This document shows, one piece after another, positions 9,025 through 18,451 of a stretch of DNA of 64,000 bases. The notes beneath the pieces are model-generated. The model was not told the origin of the DNA, did no database searches, and was given only the letters and a program-made list of their open reading frames with translations. Source of the DNA: Desulfosoma sp. (GTDB lineage: Bacteria; Desulfobacterota; Syntrophobacteria; Syntrophobacterales; DSM-9756); NCBI GenBank assembly GCA_037481875.1, contig JBBFKY010000005.1, positions 62,001 through 126,000 on the forward strand. Reading direction: 5' to 3'. The number at the start of each line of letters is the position of its first letter. Position 1 is the stretch's first letter. Made by a program: the position numbers and the translations under genes.

Positions 9025-9830
9025 TCCTTGCCGTATGCTGCTATTGTGTCGGCTCCGTGGGCTATTTCATTTTCCTTTTACGAAACGGGGAAAATGCGCA
9101 TCGGGCCGCTCTGTTCGTCCTGGTGGCCGGAATGCTTTCGCATGGCGCCGCCATCGTGCTGCGCTCCCTAGAGGCAGGTCATTTGGCGGTCACCAGCCTC
9201 TCGGAAGCCCTTTCTTTTTTCTCATTCCTTCTGGTGGGAGCCTACCTGATCCTACAAAACCGTTTACGTTTACGTATTCTGGGAGCCTTTGTGGCCCCTT
9301 TGGCCGCAGCTTTCATGTTCGCTTCGGCCATCTTGCCTTCCCACATGATTTCCGACTCACCCCTTATGAAAAGCGCGTGGGTGTGGATTCATGTGAGCAC
9401 GCTATTCGCCGCTAACGCCTTGTTTGCTGTGGCTTTTGCAGCCGGGGTGCTCTACCTTTACCAGGAACGGACGATTAAGAAAAAAAAGCGCGGGCCCTTT
9501 TCCGATCGCTTACCCGCCTTGGAACGGTTGGATAGGGTCAATCACGTGTGCCTGCTCACGGGATTTCCTCTAATGACAGTAGGTCTTTTGGCTGGGTTTC
9601 TCTATGCCAGCACCGTCTGGAAATCCCCATGGAATTGGGACCCTAAGGAAATTTTTGCTTTGATGACTTGGCTCATCTACGCCGTCCTGCTTCATGAGCG
9701 CCTCGCCGTAGGTTGGCGCGGTCGCAAGGCGGCCTGGTTGGCAATCTTTGGATTTTCCTTTGTTTTGCTGACTTTTTTGGGGGTTAACCTTTTTCTTAAA
9801 GGGCATCATACCCTGTTTTCCTCACAATGA
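8994..9830 (+). CDS. CcsA/HemX-like cytochrome c assembly membrane protein
   Basis: 278-residue integral membrane protein with about eight hydrophobic segments. The segment WDPKEIFALMTWLIYA near residues 216-231 matches the conserved tryptophan-aspartate signature of the CcmC/CcsA/HemX haem-handling family. In many bacteria a HemX-like gene sits beside hemA, where it may lower HemA level or handle haem. Here it lies between sirC and hemA, overlapping the former and ending 10 bases before the latter. The start at 8994 has only a weak ribosome site; ATG 9006 is an alternative. Confidence 0.85.
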   Translation: MEQGMEHLLLILAVCCYCVGSVGYFIFLLRNGENAHRAALFVLVAGMLSHGAAIVLRSLEAGHLAVTSLSEALSFFSFLLVGAYLILQNRLRLRILGAFVAPLAAAFMFASAILPSHMISDSPLMKSAWVWIHVSTLFAANALFAVAFAAGVLYLYQERTIKKKKRGPFSDRLPALERLDRVNHVCLLTGFPLMTVGLLAGFLYASTVWKSPWNWDPKEIFALMTWLIYAVLLHERLAVGWRGRKAAWLAIFGFSFVLLTFLGVNLFLKGHHTLFSSQ

Positions 9831-9840
9831 GGATGTGGCC

Positions 9841-11145
9841 ATGGATATCTATCTGGTCGGAATGAACCACAAGACAGCTCCTGTCGAAATCCGGGAACGC
9901 ATCGCCCAGGTCTGTCGTCTGACCGCCAGCCCTTTGGAGCATCGACCTCACTGTCGGGCTGTGGAAGAAATGTTCTTTTTGTCAACATGTAACCGAGTGG
10001 AGTTCCTTTTTACGACGCACAACGGCTCCGACGGAATCGAAGAAATCACAGACATCATGGTCCGGTTGGTGGGCCTTCCCAAAGAGATGGTCCTCAAGCA
10101 CCTCTACGTGCACAAGAACCTGGAAGCGGTACGGCATCTTTTTCGAGTGGCTTCCAGCTTGGATTCCATGGTCGTGGGTGAACCTCAGATTTTAGGTCAG
10201 ATCAAGGAAGCCTATCGAGAAGCCACTCATTACAGAACAGTGGGTGTGGTGTTGAACCGGCTGCTGCACAAGACCTTTTCCGTGGCCAAACGCGTGCGCA
10301 CGGAAACCAATATCGGTTGTCACGCCGTGTCCGTGAGCTACGCCGCTGTGGAACTGGCCAAGAAAATCTTTGGACAACTCCAGGGAAAACGGGTCATGCT
10401 GCTTGGGGCCGGCGAAATGGCGGAACTGGCCGCGGCACATTTTCGAGCGCACGGGGTTCGGGACATGGTGGTGGTCAATCGCACTCTGGAACGTGCTGTG
10501 GAGTTGGCTCGACGCTTCCAGGCCCAAACGATTCCGTTCGCTCATTTTTTGGACGCCTTGCTGGACGTGGACATCGTTCTGTGTTCCACAGCCGCCGCCC
10601 AACCCATTCTCTATGCCGATGACCTTAAACCTCGCATGCGTAAGCGCAAAAACCGCCCCTTGTTTTTCATCGATATCGCCATGCCCCGTAATGTGGATCC
10701 CAAGGTAAACGATCTGGACAATGTGTATCTCTACGATATCGACGATTTAAAGGGCATCGTGGACCTCAATCTTTCCGAAAGGCGTCACGAAGCGGAAAAG
10801 GCCCAGCTCATCATCGACACAGAAACTCTGCAGTTTCACCAATGGCTTCAAACACTGGATGTGGTGCCGACCATCATCGCTTTGCGTCGCAAGGCGGAAG
10901 AAATTCGACAAACGGAACTGCGCAAAACCCTTTCCCAACTTCCCGGATTGGGTGATAAGGAAAAGGAAGCCATCGGAGTGCTGACGGAGTCGATCATCAA
11001 GAAACTTCTGCACGACCCGATTATTTTCTTAAAGAAAAAATCGGTGAGGGATTCCAAGAACATGTACGTCAATTTCACGCAGCAACTCTTCAACCTTGAC
11101 AGGGAAGAGACGCCCGTAAGCTCGCTTGACTGCACCGATGGGTAA
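9841..11145 (+). CDS. hemA: Glutamyl-tRNA reductase
   Basis: Reduces glutamyl-tRNA(Glu) to glutamate-1-semialdehyde with NADPH, the committed step of the C5 tetrapyrrole pathway; hemL at 26-27 kb acts next. 434 residues. Catalytic Cys50 lies in FFLSTCNRVEF. Other features are GMNHKTAPVEIRE at the N-terminus, GEPQILGQIKEAY, the NADPH loop LLGAGEMAELAA, and a C-terminal dimerisation helix. ATG 9841 is chosen over GTG 9835 because GAGG lies eight bases before it. Follows sirC and the HemX-like gene in one operon. Confidence 0.97.
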   Translation: MDIYLVGMNHKTAPVEIRERIAQVCRLTASPLEHRPHCRAVEEMFFLSTCNRVEFLFTTHNGSDGIEEITDIMVRLVGLPKEMVLKHLYVHKNLEAVRHLFRVASSLDSMVVGEPQILGQIKEAYREATHYRTVGVVLNRLLHKTFSVAKRVRTETNIGCHAVSVSYAAVELAKKIFGQLQGKRVMLLGAGEMAELAAAHFRAHGVRDMVVVNRTLERAVELARRFQAQTIPFAHFLDALLDVDIVLCSTAAAQPILYADDLKPRMRKRKNRPLFFIDIAMPRNVDPKVNDLDNVYLYDIDDLKGIVDLNLSERRHEAEKAQLIIDTETLQFHQWLQTLDVVPTIIALRRKAEEIRQTELRKTLSQLPGLGDKEKEAIGVLTESIIKKLLHDPIIFLKKKSVRDSKNMYVNFTQQLFNLDREETPVSSLDCTDG

Positions 11146-11220
11146 TGTTAACGATTCCTGCCGTCATCCTGCTCGGAGATGCAATGGGTCGGAATGACAG
11201 CGAGAAAGACGAGGGGGGCT

Positions 11221-11622
11221 ATGGCGGAAATCATTGATTTCGGCAAGCGATGCGAAGGCTCCAGGGCCGAAAAGGATGCCGAAACCCGCCGTCGCAAGGT
11301 GGAGGCCCTGCGCAGTCTTTTCCAATGCAGTCGATGTGCTTTCAAGTGCGCGAAGTGCGGCACCCAACTGGACCCAGTGGAACGGTCGGGTGAAAGGTAT
11401 GCCAGCCCGTATCCTTTTTGCAGGCATTGTTATGAAGAGTATCAGGAATACCGAAAAAGAGTGGACCATCCGGAGAGCCCCGCCGCCCATTACTGGCATA
11501 ACGCTCTGTGGATGAAGGTCTGGGAAAGTTGGCTGGAACATCAACGTCGGCTTGACGAGTATCGGCGGTCTAAAGAATTTCTTCAATTGGTCCAAGAGGT
11601 GGAGCAACTTTTGGGAACTTAA
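11221..11622 (+). CDS. Zinc-ribbon protein of unknown function
   Basis: 133-residue soluble protein with three CxxC pairs, C36/C39, C43/C46 and C67/C70 (QCSRCAFKCAKCG and FCRHCYEEY), suggesting one structural zinc ribbon. The C-terminal half is helical and rich in Trp, Tyr and charged residues. A GAGGGGGG site precedes the ATG at 11221. tatA follows 21 bases downstream. I do not recognise a named family and no function is implied. Confidence 0.7.
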   Translation: MAEIIDFGKRCEGSRAEKDAETRRRKVEALRSLFQCSRCAFKCAKCGTQLDPVERSGERYASPYPFCRHCYEEYQEYRKRVDHPESPAAHYWHNALWMKVWESWLEHQRRLDEYRRSKEFLQLVQEVEQLLGT

Positions 11623-11643
11623 CCTCGAGGAAGGAGCCTTTTC

Positions 11644-11856
11644 ATGATTGGTGGCATCGGCATGCCCGAATTGTTGGTCATTTTGGTGATCGTGCTCATT
11701 ATCTTTGGAGCCGGAAAACTGCCTGAAATCGGTGCCGGACTCGGCAAGGGCATACGAAACTTCAAGAAAGCGACTCAGGAAGAACCTGAAATTACGGAAA
11801 AGAAAACGGAAAAGATCGAAGCTTCCACCGGCGGGTCTGAAAAACCCAGCAGCTGA
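11644..11856 (+). CDS. tatA: Sec-independent translocase subunit TatA
   Basis: 70-residue pore-forming component of twin-arginine export of folded proteins across the inner membrane. It has a short N-terminal transmembrane helix ([20 protein letters not shown]), the conserved Phe-Gly hinge, an amphipathic helix ([11 protein letters not shown]) and a polar, charged tail. AAGGAGCC precedes the ATG. No tatB or tatC is adjacent. TatE-type naming is possible. Confidence 0.93.
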   Translation: MIGGIGMPELLVILVIVLIIFGAGKLPEIGAGLGKGIRNFKKATQEEPEITEKKTEKIEASTGGSEKPSS

Positions 11857-12257
11857 TTTTCGATCAAAAACTTCGAGAAACAGAAGAATTTGCAGCGGCA
11901 CTCGAAGAATCCCTGCTATGTCGTCTTGATGTGCCAACACCCATGGGAGACCTGTGGAGGATTGTTTCTTTGCAGGATCCTGGATCTCCTGGTTACGAAG
12001 GCTTCCATCCCCGATAGGGGTCAAGGCACACTCCATGCGCAAGATCCTGCAGGGGCGCACCGGTGTGTGCGCCTCAAACCCGGGCCCCCATGGCATGTTT
12101 TGGGGCGGACACATGGCTCCGCCCCACAAGGTTTGTGACGAGGAAGGGGGAACGGGACCGCCCAATAGCAAAGAGGATCTTTGGCACGAGACCTCCCCTC
12201 GGCAGGGAGTTGAAGCTCTTTCACGGAGAGAGGTGAACCACCCCCCTCGAAGAAGGT
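11857..12257. repeat. Intergenic region with two palindromic repeat units
   Basis: 401 bases between convergent tatA and ssb. AGGGGCGCAC/GTGTGCGCCTC (12051-12075) and GGGGCGGA/TCCGCCCC (12102-12125) are members of the GC-rich palindrome family. The second has nearly the same core as the copies at 44.5 kb (GGGGCGGACACAT). No gene is supported; long open frames through here look like translated repeats. No clear T-tract terminator was seen. Confidence 0.6.
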
Positions 12258-12734
12258 TTAAAAAGGAAAATCATCCCCTTTGTTGCGAGGTTCAGGCATT
12301 TCCGGAAGAGAATCCGGAAAAGTTTCTTCGGGCTTTAGAGCCGGGGCGGGACCTCGTCGAAAAACCTCCTGGCTGGTTTCAGCCTGAACCGAAGCCTCTC
12401 GTCCGCTGTCCAGAAATCCCACATCCGTCGCATGAATTTCCGTTGTGGACCTTCGCGTACCCTGCGCATCTTCCCATTGATTGGTGCGAAGACGCCCCTC
12501 CACATACACCAATCGACCTTTGGAAAGGTAATTGGAACAGTTTTCGGCCAACTTGCCGAACACCACAATGCGATGCCACTCGGTGCGATCTTCCCAATTG
12601 CCTTCGCCTACAGGAACTCTTTCATTGGTTGCCAGACTGAAACGCACCACCGGCAAACCCGTCTGGCTGTAACGCACGTCCGGATCGCCACCCAAGCGCC
12701 CGATCAGGATGACTTTGTTCAATGTCCGTGCCAT
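12258..12734 (-). CDS. ssb: Single-stranded DNA-binding protein
   Basis: 158-residue SSB that coats single-stranded DNA in replication, repair and recombination. The OB fold spans residues 1-108 (NKVILIGRLGGDPDVRY, FSLATNE, TEWHRIVVFGKLAE). A flexible linker rich in Pro, Glu and Ser follows, and the acidic partner-binding tip ends DDFPF. Transcribed alone from a plausible promoter at 12.8 kb. Confidence 0.97.
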   Translation of the reverse strand: MARTLNKVILIGRLGGDPDVRYSQTGLPVVRFSLATNERVPVGEGNWEDRTEWHRIVVFGKLAENCSNYLSKGRLVYVEGRLRTNQWEDAQGTRRSTTEIHATDVGFLDSGREASVQAETSQEVFRRGPAPALKPEETFPDSLPEMPEPRNKGDDFPF

Positions 12735-12816
12735 GCTTTCCCTCGCTTTTCCAGGTTCTAAGGCCGTCGCCTCGTTGCCATGGTTCTCTTTTAAGTGAAA
12801 CGCGCATCCTTCTTTG

Positions 12817-12846
12817 CTTATAGCACGGAGGCTTTTTCCACAACAA
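12817..12846 (-). promoter_or_regulatory. Candidate ssb promoter
   Basis: On the minus strand TTGTTG (12846-12841), an 18-base spacer, and TATAAG (12822-12817). Five of six -10 matches, weaker -35. Correctly placed about 80 bases upstream of ssb. Confidence 0.45.
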
Positions 12847-12874
12847 GTCCGGTGTCGGGCCCTTTTGAAGGAAG

Positions 12875-12903
12875 TTGACTCTGGTGAGGAATACCTTTAG
12901 ACT
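12875..12903 (+). promoter_or_regulatory. Candidate promoter of the plsC-uvrA run
   Basis: TTGACT (12875-12880), a 17-base spacer, then TAGACT (12898-12903), about 58 bases before plsC. It is the only pair I see ahead of the long plus-strand operon. Confidence 0.45.
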
Positions 12904-12960
12904 GCCCGGCGCTTCAGGATTTTAATGCCTTTTTCCCTATAGTTAAACCGAGGTGTTCTC

Positions 12961-13728
12961 ATGAGGTGGGTTAGAACCGCCACATTTTATGCCATGCTTC
13001 TGGTCTCCACCGTCGTTTTGGGTCTTGCAGCCATTGGCATCGTGTTGCTGACCCGCCGCAGTGATTGGGCCCATTTGTGCGGCCGCCTCTGGGGTAATCT
13101 TAATTTATGGGCGGCTGGCGTGACTGTGGAGGTCCACGGCCAGGAACATCTGGATCCTCAAAAACCCGTGGTCTATGCCGCCAATCATCAGAGTTGGTTC
13201 GACATCTTTGCCATACTCGGCAAATTGCCGGTTCAGTTTCGATGGCTGGCCAAGGAAGAACTCTTTCGTATACCCATCTTTGGCCATGCCATGCGTCTCA
13301 TCGGCTACGTGCCCATCGATCGATCCGACCGCAAAAAGGCTTTTCAAAGCTTGGAGGAAGCCTCCCGTCGAGTTCGAGAAGGAACCTCCATCGTCATCTT
13401 TCCAGAAGGCACTCGAAGCCGCGACGGTGTTCTTCAACCCTTCAAGAAAGGGGGTATCATTTTGGCCATTCAGTCCGGGCAACCCATAGTGCCCATTGCC
13501 TTGAGCGGGTCCTATAAGATTTTACCTAAAGGAGCCCGCCTGGTTCGACCCGGGCGTCTTCGCATGACCATTTGCGAACCTATCGAGACGGCCAAGATGA
13601 CCATGGAGGACCGGGATCGAGTGATTGAAAAGGTTCGCGAAGCCATTCGGCGCCACCTCACTGAAAGGGAAGGAGGGAACCTGAACGCCGAGTCCCCAGC
13701 CGTGCAGGTTCGCTCTGCAGCTCTATGA
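12961..13728 (+). CDS. plsC: 1-acyl-sn-glycerol-3-phosphate acyltransferase
   Basis: Transfers an acyl chain to lysophosphatidic acid to make phosphatidic acid at the inner membrane. 255 residues. One N-terminal membrane helix (residues 8-31) is followed by the catalytic NHQSWFD box (H76, D81) and the FPEGTRS box (147-153). The stop overlaps the RNase J start by four bases (ATGA), so it is translationally coupled to the next gene. Confidence 0.94.
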   Translation: MRWVRTATFYAMLLVSTVVLGLAAIGIVLLTRRSDWAHLCGRLWGNLNLWAAGVTVEVHGQEHLDPQKPVVYAANHQSWFDIFAILGKLPVQFRWLAKEELFRIPIFGHAMRLIGYVPIDRSDRKKAFQSLEEASRRVREGTSIVIFPEGTRSRDGVLQPFKKGGIILAIQSGQPIVPIALSGSYKILPKGARLVRPGRLRMTICEPIETAKMTMEDRDRVIEKVREAIRRHLTEREGGNLNAESPAVQVRSAAL

Positions 13729-15404
13729 CCATGAATCATTCCGAAAAACCAGCTTTACGCCTGATTCCTCTCGGAGGCTGTGGTGAAATCGGCCTTAATA
13801 TGATGGTGATCGAATACGGCGAAACCATTGTGGTGGTGGATGCCGGCCTGATGTTTCCCGAAGAGGAAATGTTAGGGATCGACATTGTTATTCCCGATTT
13901 TTCGTACCTTCGTCAAAACAAGGATAAGGTTCGCGCTTTGGTGGTCACTCATGGGCATGAGGATCATATCGGGGCGATACCTTTCTTCATTCGTGAATTT
14001 CCCGTTCCCATTTACGGTACAGCGCTCACGCTTGCTCTAGTAGAAGAAAAACTTCGAGAACACAGACTGCTGGACCGCACGGTGCTGCATCGCACTCAAG
14101 CGCGGGAAAAGATAGACTTGGGGCCTTTACGCATTGAGTTTATTCAGGTCTGTCACAGCATTCCAGACGGTGTGGGCTTGGCTGTGGAAAGTCCTGAGGG
14201 TATCATCGTTCATTCCGGGGATTTCAAGATCGACCATACGCCTCTGGACGGCAGAAGGTTTGATACGGCCCGATTTGCCGCCTATGGAGAACGAGGTGTT
14301 CTGGCCCTTCTTTCGGATTCCACCAATGTGGAAAAAGAAGGTTACACCCTGTCAGAAAGGGACATCGGGCACACTTTTCGAGAAATTTTCAGGGAATGTT
14401 CCGGTCGCATCATCGTGGCGGTTTTTGCCAGTAACATTCATCGAATTCAGCAGGTGCTGGATCTGGCGGCGGAATTCGGCCGAAAGGTTTTTTTCAGCGG
14501 CAAGTCCATGGTCGCCAATGTGCGCATCGCTTCCCAGTTGGGCTACCTCCATTTTGATCCGGACCTTGAAACCACTCTGGTGGAACTGCAGCATCTGCCC
14601 GACAACAAGGTGCTCATGCTGACCACCGGCAGTCAGGGAGAACCCATGAGCGCCCTGACCCGCATGGCTTTCAACGTGCACAAGAAATTGTCCATCAAGC
14701 CGGGAGACACCGTGGTTTTTTCCTCCAAGTTCATCCCGGGAAACGAACGAGCCATTCACAACATCATCAATCATCTGTACCGTCACGGGGCTCAAGTCAT
14801 TTACGATCAGGTTAAGGAAATTCACGTCTCAGGACATGCCTACCGTGAAGAACTCAAGACCATGATCAATCTGGTGCGGCCCAGTTATTTCATTCCGATC
14901 CACGGGGAATATCGCCACCTGGTGCAGCACAAACAACTGGCCCAAAGATTGGGGATTTTGGAGGATCACTGTCTGGTGGTGGAAAACGGGGACGTTGTTT
15001 CCTTTAAAGAAGGTGCCGCTTCAGTCCACAAGCGCATTGAAACGGGAAGGGTTTTTGTGGACGGTAAAGGTGTCGGCGATGTCTGCGACTTGGTGCTTCG
15101 AGACCGAAAACACCTTTCGGAGGACGGCATGGTCCTGGTCTCTTTGGTGATCAGCAAAGAGACTCGCGAGATTCTCAGTGGTCCGGAAGTGGTCAGTCGC
15201 GGATTTATTCTGGAAGAGACAAAACCAGAGATTCTCGACAGCGCACGCTGCCTCATTTTGGACGTTCTCGAGCGGTTTCAGGCCGAGGGAGAGATGATGG
15301 ACTGCGGAGATTTTCAATTGGAGATTCGGCGGGAGCTTAAAAAATTCTTTCAAAAGGTTCTGGAAAGGCGACCGTTCATCCATCCCATGGTGGTGGAGGT
15401 CTAA
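13725..15404 (+). CDS. rnj: Ribonuclease J
   Basis: Metallo-beta-lactamase/beta-CASP nuclease with endo- and 5'-3' exoribonuclease activity in RNA maturation and decay. 559 residues, usual for the family. The zinc motif HGHEDH is at residues 76-81. Further ligands lie in HSGDFKID, SDSTNVE and near SGHAYREEL, and the PIHGEYRHL segment is in the C-terminal part of the catalytic core. A C-terminal domain follows. It overlaps plsC by four bases; ATG 13731 is an alternative start. The organism also encodes RNase G at 29-31 kb. Confidence 0.95.
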   Translation: MTMNHSEKPALRLIPLGGCGEIGLNMMVIEYGETIVVVDAGLMFPEEEMLGIDIVIPDFSYLRQNKDKVRALVVTHGHEDHIGAIPFFIREFPVPIYGTALTLALVEEKLREHRLLDRTVLHRTQAREKIDLGPLRIEFIQVCHSIPDGVGLAVESPEGIIVHSGDFKIDHTPLDGRRFDTARFAAYGERGVLALLSDSTNVEKEGYTLSERDIGHTFREIFRECSGRIIVAVFASNIHRIQQVLDLAAEFGRKVFFSGKSMVANVRIASQLGYLHFDPDLETTLVELQHLPDNKVLMLTTGSQGEPMSALTRMAFNVHKKLSIKPGDTVVFSSKFIPGNERAIHNIINHLYRHGAQVIYDQVKEIHVSGHAYREELKTMINLVRPSYFIPIHGEYRHLVQHKQLAQRLGILEDHCLVVENGDVVSFKEGAASVHKRIETGRVFVDGKGVGDVCDLVLRDRKHLSEDGMVLVSLVISKETREILSGPEVVSRGFILEETKPEILDSARCLILDVLERFQAEGEMMDCGDFQLEIRRELKKFFQKVLERRPFIHPMVVEV

Positions 15405-15416
15405 AGGGGGCGTTGC

Positions 15417-17669
15417 GTGGAACGCAAGAAACACGAAGCTTGGGCCCTGGCCGTGCTCACGGTCAGCATTCTCATCGCTGCAAGCCTTGTTTCTTATCAG
15501 AGCACCGATCCCACCTTTTTTGGGTCTTCGCCCTCGGGACGCCCCACCATGAACCGGGTGGGTGTGCTGGGCGCTCATGTCTCCTGGCTTTTGTTCTTTC
15601 TGGTCGGCATCGTGGCCTATGTCGTACCTGTTCTAGGTGTGTGGTGGAGCTGGCGCCTGCTTCGAGGTCTTCCCGTCTTCGCCTACGGCCGTATGCAACT
15701 TCCAGGTCTGTTTTTGATGCTCTGGGCCGCCATGAGCCTGGCGGCCTTTTCAGGCCCCACAATATCGATTTTCGGTCACGAGATTCCAGCAGGTGGAACA
15801 CTGGGAAGTCTTTCGGCTTCCTTTTTGGCCGCACGATTAAACAGCCTGGGAGCCTACGTTCTTTTAGGAGGTGTTTTTCTCATGGGGACGGTTATGGCCA
15901 CGCCCTTCACTTTAAGATCTTTAGGCCGAATGCTGCTGGTCGTTCCCCGCGCCATTTTGTCTGTGCTTACCAAGGCGTTAACGTCTCGTCCCGCCACCCG
16001 TTCAACTGCAAGGATCGAAAAGCCCACGGTAGAGCCTAAGACGCAGCCCTCGGCGCGTCGCCCTAAATCTTCGGCTGTTTCAGAACGCAAAGTCAAGGAT
16101 GCGGCTGAAATGGGCAGCTTCATGCCCATCGCCGATGAAGCGCCAAAGGCATCGACTCAGGACAAGTCTTTCATCCCGTCGTCTCGAATCAGCCCAAATC
16201 TTCCTTTGCCTCCTGTAGATCTCCTAGATTTTTACGCAGAGGAAGAAGCCTCCCCGAATCCCGAACTCTTGCAGCAAAAGGCGCGTACCCTGGAAGAAAA
16301 GCTGGCGGATTTCGGTGTTCAAGGCCAGGTGGTGGGCATCAATCCGGGACCGGTCATCACCATGTATGAATACAGCCCGGCACCAGGAATCAAGATCAGC
16401 CGCATTGTGGGACTGGCCGATGACCTGTCCATGGCTCTCAAAGCCGCCAGTGTTCGCGTGGTGGCCCCGATCCCTGGTAAGGCCGCCATCGGCATTGAAA
16501 TTCCCAATGAAAAAAGAGCCATGGTGTCTTTGCGTTCCATTATTGAATCCAAGGCCTTCGCCGCCTCCACGTCTCCCTTGACCATCGCCTTGGGCAAGGA
16601 CATCACCGGAAACCCAGTGATCACCCAATTGACCCGTATGCCTCATCTGCTCATCGCCGGAGCCACCGGCACAGGAAAGTCCGTCTGCATCAATGCGATT
16701 CTGCTGAGCCTTCTTTATCGCAACACACCAGAGAGCTTGAGATTTCTCTTGATCGATCCTAAACGGATTGAATTGAGCACCTACGAAAACATTCCGCACC
16801 TGCTTCATCCTGTGGTCACGGAACCTAAGATGGCAACGCGAGCCCTACGTTGGGCCGTTCAAGAAATGGAACTGCGCTATAAACTTTTGGCCGACAAGAA
16901 CGTGCGCAACATCGAATCCTACAATCGCGTTCTCAGCAAAGAAGATTCCCGCAAATCCCCGCAAACGTCTCCTCGAGAAACAGCCAACGGCACGGTCTTG
17001 GATCATCACACCTTGCCCTATATCGTGCTCATCATCGATGAACTGGCGGACCTTATGATGGTTGCTTCCCGAGAAGTGGAAGAATCTATCACGCGATTGG
17101 CCCAGATGGCTCGAGCGGCAGGCATTCACCTGATACTGGCCACCCAAAGGCCATCGGTGGATGTTCTAACCGGGATCATCAAAGCCAATATTCCCACGCG
17201 TATCTCCTTTCAGGTGTCGTCCAAAGTGGATTCTCGGACCGTCTTGGACACCAATGGCGCAGAAACTCTGCTGGGCGCAGGCGACATGCTGTTCCTGCCT
17301 CCGGGCACAGGAAAACTGCAGCGCATTCAAGGGGCTTTTGTCTCAGATGCAGAAGTGCAACGTGTCACCGATTTTTGGCGGGAACGCCAACCCGAGACGG
17401 ATCCGATTGCAGGAAGAGTTTCTTTTGCGGAGAAGGAAAATGTCTCCGAAACAGCCGATGAGGACATGGATGAAAAGTATCAAGAAGCCGTTCGCCTTGT
17501 GGTGGAAACACGTCAAGCTTCCATTTCCATGATTCAAAGGCGGCTGCGCATCGGGTACAACAGAGCTGCGCGCATGATTGAAATCATGGAACAACAGGGC
17601 ATCGTGAGCCCTTCCGATGGAAGCAAACCTCGAGAGGTTCTGGTTTCCAAGGACTCTTTGAACTCATAA
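15417..17669 (+). CDS. ftsK: DNA translocase FtsK
   Basis: Septum-located motor that pumps chromosome ends and activates XerCD/dif recombination at division. 750 residues, in the short-linker class. Four N-terminal membrane helices (about residues 10-165) are followed by a polar linker (180-260), the alpha/beta RecA motor with Walker A GATGTGKS at 415-422 and Walker B IVLIIDELADL, and a C-terminal gamma winged helix (ISMIQRRLRIGYNRAARMI) that reads KOPS sites. GTG start with AGGGGG upstream, 12 bases after RNase J. Confidence 0.95.
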   Translation: MERKKHEAWALAVLTVSILIAASLVSYQSTDPTFFGSSPSGRPTMNRVGVLGAHVSWLLFFLVGIVAYVVPVLGVWWSWRLLRGLPVFAYGRMQLPGLFLMLWAAMSLAAFSGPTISIFGHEIPAGGTLGSLSASFLAARLNSLGAYVLLGGVFLMGTVMATPFTLRSLGRMLLVVPRAILSVLTKALTSRPATRSTARIEKPTVEPKTQPSARRPKSSAVSERKVKDAAEMGSFMPIADEAPKASTQDKSFIPSSRISPNLPLPPVDLLDFYAEEEASPNPELLQQKARTLEEKLADFGVQGQVVGINPGPVITMYEYSPAPGIKISRIVGLADDLSMALKAASVRVVAPIPGKAAIGIEIPNEKRAMVSLRSIIESKAFAASTSPLTIALGKDITGNPVITQLTRMPHLLIAGATGTGKSVCINAILLSLLYRNTPESLRFLLIDPKRIELSTYENIPHLLHPVVTEPKMATRALRWAVQEMELRYKLLADKNVRNIESYNRVLSKEDSRKSPQTSPRETANGTVLDHHTLPYIVLIIDELADLMMVASREVEESITRLAQMARAAGIHLILATQRPSVDVLTGIIKANIPTRISFQVSSKVDSRTVLDTNGAETLLGAGDMLFLPPGTGKLQRIQGAFVSDAEVQRVTDFWRERQPETDPIAGRVSFAEKENVSETADEDMDEKYQEAVRLVVETRQASISMIQRRLRIGYNRAARMIEIMEQQGIVSPSDGSKPREVLVSKDSLNS

Positions 17670-17687
17670 AAAAGAAAAGGATACTCC

Positions 17688-18437
17688 GTGATGGTGACAA
17701 CTTTTGGCAAAGGCCTGGCATTTTTCCTGCTGGGAATCTTGACCGCCGCTCAAGGTTTTTCGCCTGAATTTTCGGAAGCCGGTCAGGCCGCGGAGATCAG
17801 TGTCCCTGAAATTCTTTCCAAGATGGAAAACACGTACAGGACCCTATCGGCCTATACGGCCGATTTTACGCAATGGACCACATCGGTGGCGAGTTCAGGA
17901 GCCACCACGAAAGCTCACGGGGTTTTTTACTATCAAAAACCTTACCGCATGCGCTGGGAATACGAAGCGCCAGATCGTCAGATCTTTGTCGCCTTTAAGG
18001 ACACAGCTTGGCTGTATATTCCTGAAGACCGCCAAATATCCCTGTTGGAAATGAAAGAACTGCTGCAATCCCCTGTGATGCGCACTTTCTTTGAGGGCGT
18101 GGTCCAACTGAAAGAAAATTTTCAGGCGACTCTGGACGCAGCCTCGGCCTCGGAAGAGACCGCCGTGTTACGCCTGACCCCCAAACAGGAAGATCCCAAT
18201 GTAAGGGATCTGCGCGTCTGGGTGGACACCACCGCATACACTATCACTGAAATCGAAGCCCATGATGCCTTGGGCAACATCAATCGCATTCAATTTCACA
18301 ATCAGAAATACGTTCCCAACCTGCCCAAGGAACTTTTTGCTTTTAATCCGGATGAGACCGTCGTTGTCTTGGATCCGTCCGGAAGAAAACTGCATCCCGA
18401 AGAGATCGGCGCCATCAAGCGTCGACTTGGAGATTAA
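17688..18437 (+). CDS. lolA: Outer-membrane lipoprotein carrier protein LolA
   Basis: Periplasmic chaperone that ferries lipoproteins from LolCDE to the outer membrane. 249 residues with an N-terminal signal peptide (hydrophobic residues 9-24). The mature part shows the LolA pattern: early YTADFTQ, GVFYYQKPYRMRWEYE, and a second LTPK block with an alternating beta-sheet pattern. AAAAGG precedes both GTG 17688 and ATG 17691, either of which may be the start. It follows ftsK, a common pairing in proteobacteria. Confidence 0.9.
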   Translation: MMVTTFGKGLAFFLLGILTAAQGFSPEFSEAGQAAEISVPEILSKMENTYRTLSAYTADFTQWTTSVASSGATTKAHGVFYYQKPYRMRWEYEAPDRQIFVAFKDTAWLYIPEDRQISLLEMKELLQSPVMRTFFEGVVQLKENFQATLDAASASEETAVLRLTPKQEDPNVRDLRVWVDTTAYTITEIEAHDALGNINRIQFHNQKYVPNLPKELFAFNPDETVVVLDPSGRKLHPEEIGAIKRRLGD

Positions 18438-18451
18438 AAGCGGAGAAACCC

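Noticed and set aside
11857-12640. Long plus-strand open frame opposite and downstream of ssb
   Set aside because: It covers repeat DNA and is antisense to a well-supported ssb gene; no ribosome site or family features.
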